The position numbers and the translations under genes were made by a program. Under the pieces are notes generated by a model that saw only the letters and a list, made by a program, of their open reading frames with translations, did no database searches and had not been told where the DNA came from. From Bacteroidales bacterium (GTDB lineage: Bacteria; Bacteroidota; Bacteroidia; Bacteroidales; F082), in assembly GCA_017427985.1 (NCBI GenBank), contig JAFRRS010000015.1, positions 153,676 through 217,675 of the forward strand: 64,000 bases of DNA, written 5' to 3'. Below are positions 57,652 to 64,000 of the stretch, piece by piece (positions within the stretch are counted from its first letter, which is position 1; each line of letters starts with the position of its first letter).

Positions 57652-60600
57652 TTATCTTATTACAATTTTCTGTGTCTTCACGCTCTCTCCAACTATCCTC
57701 ATCACATAAACCCCCGTCCTGAGACCGTCAACCGACTCCACACCGTTAACTTTCTTCTGCATGACCAAGCGTCCCATCACGTCGAACACCTGCAGCTCAC
57801 CCTTACCGCTCACGAGAATCTCGTCGCCGTTCTGGTAAACGAAGTTGTCGTCGCCCTCGTCGCTGTAGTCAGGCAGATATGCCAAGCGCACAATGAAACG
57901 GTCCGGCTCATCGGCAGGCGTGCCGATAAACGAATACTCACCGTCGTCAAGCATGTCGATGTCTTTCTCAGCCAGCTTGTCGATGACGTGGACGTAGCTG
58001 AACTCGCCCTGAGTCTTAATGCCCAGCGTATACATGCCCGTGGTCTTCGCCTCAAAGTTGAGGTTGAACTGCTTCACCTCGTCGCCGAATGTCGCGATGG
58101 CGTAGTCAGCGCCGTTGCTGCTGATGTAGACCATAGGCACATCCTCGTTCATGTGCTCTATCTTTTCAAGACCCACACCCTTCTCAAACAACGCGTATGT
58201 CTTGTCTTCATACTGGTCGTTTGCGACCGTAAACTTGATGTTGTCGCCGTTCGATTTTGCCGCCGCTCTTGCTGTCTTTGAAAACTTCACTTTCCTTGCC
58301 TCATCAACCTGCACAAGGAATCCCTCCAACGGTGCAATTGCCGTCGATTGGCTTGTTATCTCTGTTCCCCAGGAGCCGTCATCTTTCGAAAGTCTATAAA
58401 AACCAGTCAAGTTTATCGGATTACCCTCGCCATCCACAATCTGTTTACCGCTATTGTCAACCAAAGTTGTGTTCAAAAGTGTGATATTTTCAGCATAAGG
58501 ATTTCCAATAAGGTTGAAGCCTTTGAAATCTCCTGAGCCGCCGCATGAAAGGTTGTATGTGACATCCGAAACATTCAATGTCCCGTCAATATCTATTGTA
58601 TGGTTATTAGCATTACGATACAAATAGCCACGACCTGTCTGAAGAATATCAAAATTAGTATGACCTGCTTGTCTGTAGTTTTCCCAAGGTTTTACAGCCG
58701 CCTCATTGAAACGATATAAATCGTATTTCTGCGAACCTGTTGTGATTAAATTTGTTGCGCTTTCTATGCTTGGATTTGCCACTGGCGATGAAATCACATA
58801 CCATCCAGATTTGTCATCTTCATCTGCTGCCACAACACCCTTTTTGGCTTTAATCGCCACTGCATTGTTATTTTTAAGCTGTCCGCCATCTTCAATAATT
58901 ATTGAACCGAAAGTATTCAATGTAATATCTTTGGCAAGAGCCGTGTAATCGCTCGGGATCTTAACTGCCCTATTAATTATAACATCATTAGAAGATGTTG
59001 GAAGGTTTCCGCTTAAATTTGTTGCTATCGTGCCATCCCATGTATCTTTATCATTCCATTCAGTAACACCGTAAACCACAACATTACCGCTCTCATCTAT
59101 TATAGAGCCATAATCATCTCCACCTTCTTCATTACTGTCTATAACAAAATGTGACAAATCTTCCAAAGGGTCACCACTTGTTGCACCATCATCAAATGTT
59201 ACATAAACCCCTTCATGACCTGGAACAGGAGTTATATTTATTATGGCTTCCTCATCCAATGGTCCTATGACCTCAATAACACTTTCACCTACCAGATATG
59301 CATTGGAGGCACCACCGCCTCCTACCCCAAGTTCTCCCTGCACATTATCGGTAATCTGCACATTGCCTTTCACCTGAAACACTGCACCTTCATACACATA
59401 AACACCACCACCATCATTTGAGCAATTATTATTTTTTATAACACCACCATCCATAATATATATACTATGGTTAGAACCCTTATTATCAAACAGACAAATA
59501 CCGCCACCATGATTTACATCACTGTCATAATAATATGTACCATTATTTTCAATAGTACAATCTATAGCAGTCGTTTTTCCACTATAAGAAAAGAATCCAC
59601 CACCCTGCATAGTCGTAGCATTACCACTTATATTACAGCGCGTCATCACCAATTCACCACTTTCCAAATATACACCACCACCTTGAGAAGCATCTGCAAG
59701 AGCTGAATTCCACCACGAAATATCACAGTCTGTTAAATAAGCTATAGCGCTACCAGTTGTCTTAATACGTAATCCGCCACCCTTGCTATCTGCATCATTA
59801 TAATACACTTCAACACCTGTCATGACAAATGGGTTGGCTTTATCACAAAAAACGCCGCCGCCACCACCTCTTCCGATATTACTTGAGACACTTCCACCAT
59901 TGATAATCAGAGAACTGCCCGAACCACTGTAAATGCCGCCACCTCTCGCTGAAGGATTTGTACTACCCGAAACCTCCTTATAGCATTTATTATATTCTAC
60001 ATCAACATTATTCAAAACGAGGTTTCCCATATTATGAATGCCGCCGCCGTCTCTTTTAGGATAATATGTGGTTTCTTTAGGAATTGTGCCAGAACCAGGC
60101 CAGTTAAAACCTCCTGTTATAGTTCCAGGACCGTTAATTGTAAGATTTGCGCCTTTTTTCACTCTGATAACCTGTCCATAAATAACTGTATCTGAAAGAT
60201 TGCGATTAATTGTTTTGTTGTTAAGATTTAAAACAACATTTCCTTTAACCACCAATGCGCTATCACTCTTAGGATTAGGAGATGTAATATTACCACTCAA
60301 TGTAATTACCCTGTCGCCTTTCGAGTCATCCGCCAACTCCGCTTTAAGAACAGCCCACGAATTGAAGTTAATAACTTTTATGGTTGTGGTTTTTGAACCG
60401 CCGTAGTTGCTTCCTGCTTTAGCCTTAATATTATAGTCTCCCGCAGCGCTAAGTGTGATAGCACCGTCCACCTGCACCTCATTCACTTTAATCACATAGT
60501 TGGTGCCACGTTTCAATGTTCTGCCGTAATATGAAACAACAGGGGCTGTAATTGTTATCGTCTGACCTGAAATGTAAGAATAAGTTGTTGTTTCAAAACC

Positions 60601-62673
60601 TGTAATATCAGCACTTGGAATGTAGTAGTTTGTACTATTTTTAACATATTTTTTATAAATCTCGTTGGTTAAACCTCCAATCGTTGCATCGGTGTAAGCT
60701 TGTTTACAATTCGTCGCATCTAATTGATCATTTGAAGCGGTCTGTTTAGTGACATAATAACAGTTTGAATATTCATGTTTAGCGCTAGAAGCCCTATAAA
60801 ATGTCCCATCATTACTCAAATCTATGGTACCAGCCATTGTGCAATTGGTAAAATACAATTTACCACCATTATTAAAACTGACAAATCCAGCACATTTCGC
60901 AGCACTGCCATTACCATCTTTTTCTATGCTACCATAGAAGATACTATTATTAAACTTTATACTTCCATCTTTGTTTTCCGCGACAAAACCAGCCGCCGAT
61001 GCGTCGGAGCCAAGCTCTTTACATTTAATAATAATATTGCTTGTGCAGTTTATAATATTGTTTACTTTACTTGTTTTGGTATTATAGGCAAATCCGACAA
61101 AACCTGCGTTGTATTTCTTTTTGGAATATATTGTTCCATCAACTATCAGGTTTTTAATTGTAGCTCCATCAATAACACGGAAAGGTGCACTCGGTGAATT
61201 ATTATGTGCTGGGGTAATTGCTTTTCCCGATGTTCCCACATTGAAAGTCAATGTATGCCAGTCGCCGTCAAATGTACCGCTAAACCATTTACTTTCAGCT
61301 CCACCACTTGTCATAGCACCAACAATTGTATCTGCGCCAAGATTTTTTACATTTACAGTAATATTATTTGTCAACTTCAAATACTCACCTAAAAAACTAT
61401 GTCCGTCGTTCACTGCTTTTGCAAAAGTGCTCCAATCAGTAATAGAACGAATCTCATATGGGTTGGTCTCAGTACCAGTGCCGTGGTCGAAAATTGTTTC
61501 CTTAACAATAAAACTTTCCGAAGTCACAGAACCACTGCAACAACCTTCCTTGCCAGTAATTCTTAAAGTGTAAGTACCTGCAGCTATTGTGCTTACATTA
61601 ACAGCGACACCGCTGCCATTAAGCACTGCTGCGGTATAGCATTCGGGATCAATAACAGTGGCGGGATCGCCAGAAAGATTAAACATCACATCGTATGTGA
61701 TACCTCCGTGTTGCGCATTGTTTTGGTAATAAAGTGAATCAATACCCGATATCACACATGTTCCTTCAACATAGTAATTGTCATTTCCGGCAAGATTCGT
61801 CAGCATTCTGAATTTGCCGTCATTCGGAATATCGCCGTATGATGTATATATGCAATCTCCCTGTGTTGTGGATGCCGTAGGAGCTTCATAAGTGTAATAA
61901 TAATTGTTACTATTTGTGGTATTATAAGTACCATTTATGAAATTTCCTGTATGCGTGCCGGTTATTGAACTTCCTGCAGCAGGATCGAAAATACATTTGT
62001 TGAATTTTGTGTTTGCGTCACCTGTTGCGCAGAAACCGCCACTATAGTCGCCAGCTATAATTTGTCCGTTATAAAGGCAGGAACTCATTTCGAGATAAGT
62101 GGCGTCAACTGCGACACCGCCGCAGTATGTACCGCCTCCGGTTAAATTCACTCTAACGGTGACATTGCTGTTTATTTTTGTTTTGCTACCGTAGTTTATT
62201 CCAACAAGTCCGGCGGCATATCCGTTGGTGGCGTTTATATTTCCAACAACGGTAAAGTCATTGGTAATCGTTGCGCCATTGGTGCATCTGAAAGGAGCCG
62301 TATAATTACCGTCCGATGTATAGCTCACGATAATAGTTTTACCATTGCCTCTAAATGTTCCTTTAAAAGGTTTTCTATTGTCTTCCGTTTCGTCCCAAAC
62401 GCCAACCATTGCTGTAAGAGCCGGTGTACCCTCAAGTATCTCAACTTCCGATGGAACATCAGCTTCAAGTTGGATATATTTTCCGCTATAGTCGTAGCCG
62501 CCGTTAACAGCTGCCGCAAAAGCATTCCAGTCAGCAACACTTGCAATCTGGTATGGGTTAGCAGACGTTCCAGAGCCGCTCAAGGCTGCCTGTCCCCATA
62601 AATTTGCGGTTATTAACAATGATAAAACTGCAAAAGCAAATCTTTTAATAAAAGTTAACTTATTCATTTTCAT
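57652..62673 (-). CDS. Giant T9SS protein with right-handed beta-helix repeats (1673 residues)
   Basis: Signal peptide MKMNKLTFIKRFAFAVLSLLITANLWGQ, clearly paralogous to the 51956 protein. Two GLUG/beta-helix regions (~30-330 and ~400-680) contain NPYQIASVADWNAFAAAVNGG and NPYEIRSITDWSTFAKAVNDG. A beta-helix with GGGIYSG, GGGVFCD, GGGLRIK, GGGVYLE, GGGFFSY and GGGICLF turns lies at ~930-1170. The C-terminal module (FVYQNGDEILVSGKGELQVFDVMGRLVMQKK to GVYVMRIVGESVKTQKIVIR) is the T9SS sorting domain. Probable surface adhesin. Start 62673 is set by the signal peptide and by the TAATTTTG box at 62713-62720; the open frame upstream crosses the promoter. Confidence 0.88.
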   Translation of the reverse strand: MKMNKLTFIKRFAFAVLSLLITANLWGQAALSGSGTSANPYQIASVADWNAFAAAVNGGYDYSGKYIQLEADVPSEVEILEGTPALTAMVGVWDETEDNRKPFKGTFRGNGKTIIVSYTSDGNYTAPFRCTNGATITNDFTVVGNINATNGYAAGLVGINYGSKTKINSNVTVRVNLTGGGTYCGGVAVDATYLEMSSCLYNGQIIAGDYSGGFCATGDANTKFNKCIFDPAAGSSITGTHTGNFINGTYNTTNSNNYYYTYEAPTASTTQGDCIYTSYGDIPNDGKFRMLTNLAGNDNYYVEGTCVISGIDSLYYQNNAQHGGITYDVMFNLSGDPATVIDPECYTAAVLNGSGVAVNVSTIAAGTYTLRITGKEGCCSGSVTSESFIVKETIFDHGTGTETNPYEIRSITDWSTFAKAVNDGHSFLGEYLKLTNNITVNVKNLGADTIVGAMTSGGAESKWFSGTFDGDWHTLTFNVGTSGKAITPAHNNSPSAPFRVIDGATIKNLIVDGTIYSKKKYNAGFVGFAYNTKTSKVNNIINCTSNIIIKCKELGSDASAAGFVAENKDGSIKFNNSIFYGSIEKDGNGSAAKCAGFVSFNNGGKLYFTNCTMAGTIDLSNDGTFYRASSAKHEYSNCYYVTKQTASNDQLDATNCKQAYTDATIGGLTNEIYKKYVKNSTNYYIPSADITGFETTTYSYISGQTITITAPVVSYYGRTLKRGTNYVIKVNEVQVDGAITLSAAGDYNIKAKAGSNYGGSKTTTIKVINFNSWAVLKAELADDSKGDRVITLSGNITSPNPKSDSALVVKGNVVLNLNNKTINRNLSDTVIYGQVIRVKKGANLTINGPGTITGGFNWPGSGTIPKETTYYPKRDGGGIHNMGNLVLNNVDVEYNKCYKEVSGSTNPSARGGGIYSGSGSSLIINGGSVSSNIGRGGGGGVFCDKANPFVMTGVEVYYNDADSKGGGLRIKTTGSAIAYLTDCDISWWNSALADASQGGGVYLESGELVMTRCNISGNATTMQGGGFFSYSGKTTAIDCTIENNGTYYYDSDVNHGGGICLFDNKGSNHSIYIMDGGVIKNNNCSNDGGGVYVYEGAVFQVKGNVQITDNVQGELGVGGGGASNAYLVGESVIEVIGPLDEEAIINITPVPGHEGVYVTFDDGATSGDPLEDLSHFVIDSNEEGGDDYGSIIDESGNVVVYGVTEWNDKDTWDGTIATNLSGNLPTSSNDVIINRAVKIPSDYTALAKDITLNTFGSIIIEDGGQLKNNNAVAIKAKKGVVAADEDDKSGWYVISSPVANPSIESATNLITTGSQKYDLYRFNEAAVKPWENYRQAGHTNFDILQTGRGYLYRNANNHTIDIDGTLNVSDVTYNLSCGGSGDFKGFNLIGNPYAENITLLNTTLVDNSGKQIVDGEGNPINLTGFYRLSKDDGSWGTEITSQSTAIAPLEGFLVQVDEARKVKFSKTARAAAKSNGDNIKFTVANDQYEDKTYALFEKGVGLEKIEHMNEDVPMVYISSNGADYAIATFGDEVKQFNLNFEAKTTGMYTLGIKTQGEFSYVHVIDKLAEKDIDMLDDGEYSFIGTPADEPDRFIVRLAYLPDYSDEGDDNFVYQNGDEILVSGKGELQVFDVMGRLVMQKKVNGVESVDGLRTGVYVMRIVGESVKTQKIVIR

Positions 62674-62712
62674 ATTGTTATAAAATCTTATAAATCCTGT
62701 TTTTTGCGAGTG

Positions 62713-62720
62713 CAAAATTA
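62713..62720 (-). promoter_or_regulatory. -7 promoter box for the third giant gene
   Basis: TAATTTTG on the minus strand, 39 nt before the ATG. Confidence 0.65.
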
Positions 62721-62785
62721 CAAAAAAAATAACAGGGGGGGGTAAAAAATCGAAAAAAGTTTTCAACAATTTCACTTCATGTTTA

Positions 62786-62818
62786 TCATTCCGAACCCCT
62801 TCAGGGGTGAGAAACCTC
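62786..62818. repeat. Half copy of the TTCCTCACCCC repeat
   Basis: TCATTCCGA, then ACCCC-TTCA-GGGGT, then GAGAAACCTC. It corresponds, inverted, to the left arm of the elements at 28752 and 33911; no right arm is seen. Confidence 0.8.
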
Positions 62819-62825
62819 CACGTCC

Positions 62826-62920
62826 GCTTCGCGCCATACGGCGGTTTGTAGGGACGCGACATGTCACGTCCCGGATGGCTCTTGACTTTTTGGTTCTTTT
62901 CATTAAGGGAAAGAACAGAA
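62826..62920. repeat. Inverted second copy of the compound GGACGCGACATGTC repeat
   Basis: GGGACGCGACATGTCACGTCCC (one mismatch in the palindrome) at 62851-62872, preceded by CATACGGCGG and followed by TTGACTTTTTGG. This is the reverse of the order at 16250-16345. The rest of 62921-63150 is AT-rich DNA; TCAAGAAAAAAGTAAC at 63103-63118 also matches the other copy. I see no gene between 62674 and 63179. Confidence 0.75.
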
Positions 62921-63150
62921 AAAATAAAAATTCTAACTTTTCATATCAAAATTAATCTTACCCCTGCCACCTCGAATCATAATCAACAGAAACTTTTTAA
63001 ATTAAACTTTTTGATATGGATGGCAAAAATAAAAACTTTCTTCCCGTTGTTAAAAGCGCTATTTCCTGATGATGTTTCTTCAGTATTCGGTTTTAATAAT
63101 TTGTCAAGAAAAAAGTAACAATAGAAAAATATTTATTTAAACATTTTCAT

Positions 63151-63158
63151 TATCTTTG
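63151..63158 (+). promoter_or_regulatory. -7 promoter box for the gene at 63180
   Basis: TATCTTTG, 21 nt before ATG 63180. Confidence 0.65.
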
Positions 63159-63179
63159 CATTCTCAAATACCTCATATC

Positions 63180-63764
63180 ATGACAATCACAGAAGAAGAA
63201 CTACAGCGCATTGTGGCAGCAGCAGTCAAAGTGGCTTTAAACGAAATCAAAGGCTCAGACCAACCTGCCGAACAACCTGACAACAAAAAGGTTGATGTAA
63301 AACAATTCACAGATGAAGAATTGGACGAGGCAATGCGTTTGATGGAATCCAACAGAGGAAAGGACAATGAACCAAAAGTTGGAATCTTCTGGTATGACCC
63401 AAGGCATAATGACTTGTTCGGAGTACGTTCACACAGAGTTTCAGACTATCTTAAAGCCAACGCACGTTCCGAATTCGGCAGCATTTCTTGCTCTGAAATG
63501 CACGAAGATGTCTGGAAAAAAGAGTTTCATCGTCAAAAATACAAAAATAACGGTTTGGGACCATATGTTGGAGCATACGAAATGACTCCACGCGGTCGCA
63601 TTTTCTATAATCCTGATAATGACGAATATACAATAGCAGTAGGTTCATGGATTGAGCAATATCCTCAAGCTGTAACGCTTATTGAAGAGGAGTTTAATTT
63701 AAAAAACACTAAACATTCGGTAAAAACCGCAAGCCATTGGGACATCGGACAACGATGGAATTGA
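63180..63764 (+). CDS. Hypothetical cytoplasmic protein
   Basis: A 194-residue protein without signal peptide or membrane helix. The N-terminal ~60 residues are helical and acidic (TEEELQRIVAAAVKVALNEIK, then EQPDNKKVDVKQFTDEELDEAMRLMES). The C-terminal ~110 residues form a compact domain starting KVGIFWYDPRHNDLFGVRSHRVSDYL and including GAYEMTPRGRIFYNPDNDEYTIAVGSWIEQYP. I do not recognise the family. Convergent with the rRNA operon. Start 63180 follows the promoter; an earlier start would overlap it. Confidence 0.75.
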   Translation: MTITEEELQRIVAAAVKVALNEIKGSDQPAEQPDNKKVDVKQFTDEELDEAMRLMESNRGKDNEPKVGIFWYDPRHNDLFGVRSHRVSDYLKANARSEFGSISCSEMHEDVWKKEFHRQKYKNNGLGPYVGAYEMTPRGRIFYNPDNDEYTIAVGSWIEQYPQAVTLIEEEFNLKNTKHSVKTASHWDIGQRWN

Positions 63765-63790
63765 TGATATAAAAATGGCAAAAACGGCAT

Positions 63791-63824
63791 AAAAAAATAG
63801 AGACGTTTCAGGAAACGTCTCTAC
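63791..63824 (-). terminator. Terminator of the rRNA operon, formed by a GAGACGTTTC palindrome
   Basis: TAGAGACGTTTC and GAAACGTCTCTA form a 12-bp stem with 2-nt centre (63798-63823), followed on the minus strand by seven T. It lies 7 nt past the 5S 3' end. Same sequence family as the palindromes inside rnhA and the second giant gene. Confidence 0.8.
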
Positions 63825-63830
63825 TAAGGG

Positions 63831-63940
<110 letters not shown>

Positions 63941-64000
63941 GTGTCTCTCTCAAGGCTCTCTTGTCTTAACCTCGACATGGCTCTGAAGGAGAGCGCGGGA

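Noticed and set aside
62674..62862. N-terminal extension of the third giant protein
   Set aside because: It crosses the TAATTTTG promoter box and repeat DNA; the signal peptide starts at 62673.
63941..64000. 3' end of 23S rRNA
   Set aside because: The 60 bases contain no motif I can match to 23S; most likely spacer.

Overview
The window comes from a member of the Bacteroidales (Bacteroidota). The evidence is direct: about 25 genes are preceded by the Bacteroidetes -7 promoter box TAnnTTTG, several secreted proteins end in a type IX secretion (T9SS) sorting domain, the block ricT-gldH-PBP1A-obgE is typical of the order, and a two-subunit methylmalonyl-CoA mutase (propionate pathway) is present. 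The genus cannot be named from this sequence alone. All coordinates and motifs were read by eye.

Layout. 1-17.6 kb: lysS (cut by the left edge), a small T9SS protein, a structured RNA leader followed by three envelope genes (two lipoproteins and a barrel-like protein), then recG, a polysaccharide deacetylase, gpmA, a phosphatase, a TatD nuclease, tcdA, the operon mutA-mutB-rnhA-zinc-ribbon protein on the minus strand, and a DUF1016 nuclease. 17.7-26.4 kb: a 2762-residue T9SS surface protein and a tiny secreted partner. 26.5-43.3 kb: transporters, a CobW GTPase, a membrane protein with DnaJ-type zinc fingers, ricT-gldH-PBP1A-obgE-PAP2, ornithine aminotransferase, a phosphopantetheinyl transferase, yicC and nadD. 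43.3-47.4 kb: a small defence island with alkD, the AbiEi/AbiEii toxin-antitoxin pair, an Abi_2 (AbiD/AbiF-type) HEPN protein, a divergent highly structured RNA gene and a small membrane protein. 47.5-51.8 kb: purC, phoH, a SAM hydrolase-like protein and a PurF-like protein without the catalytic cysteine. 52-62.7 kb: two more giant T9SS beta-helix proteins around a DUF4160/DUF2442 pair and a second tiny secreted partner. The right edge holds 5S rRNA, the end of an rRNA operon read on the minus strand.

The most interesting parts are: (1) the Abi_2 gene, its hairpin leader and the divergent ~200-nt RNA at 46662-46860, which has its own promoter, an 18-bp long-range stem and a 17-bp internal hairpin; (2) the twice-repeated arrangement of giant T9SS protein, array of tiny hairpins, ~87-residue protein with a C-terminal PLGSG-hydrophobic-basic tail, and more hairpins; (3) several families of palindromic repeats that sit at stop codons, inside coding linkers, and in one case form the likely terminator of the rRNA operon; (4) a structured leader at about 2945-3271 containing a 19-codon hydrophobic frame.
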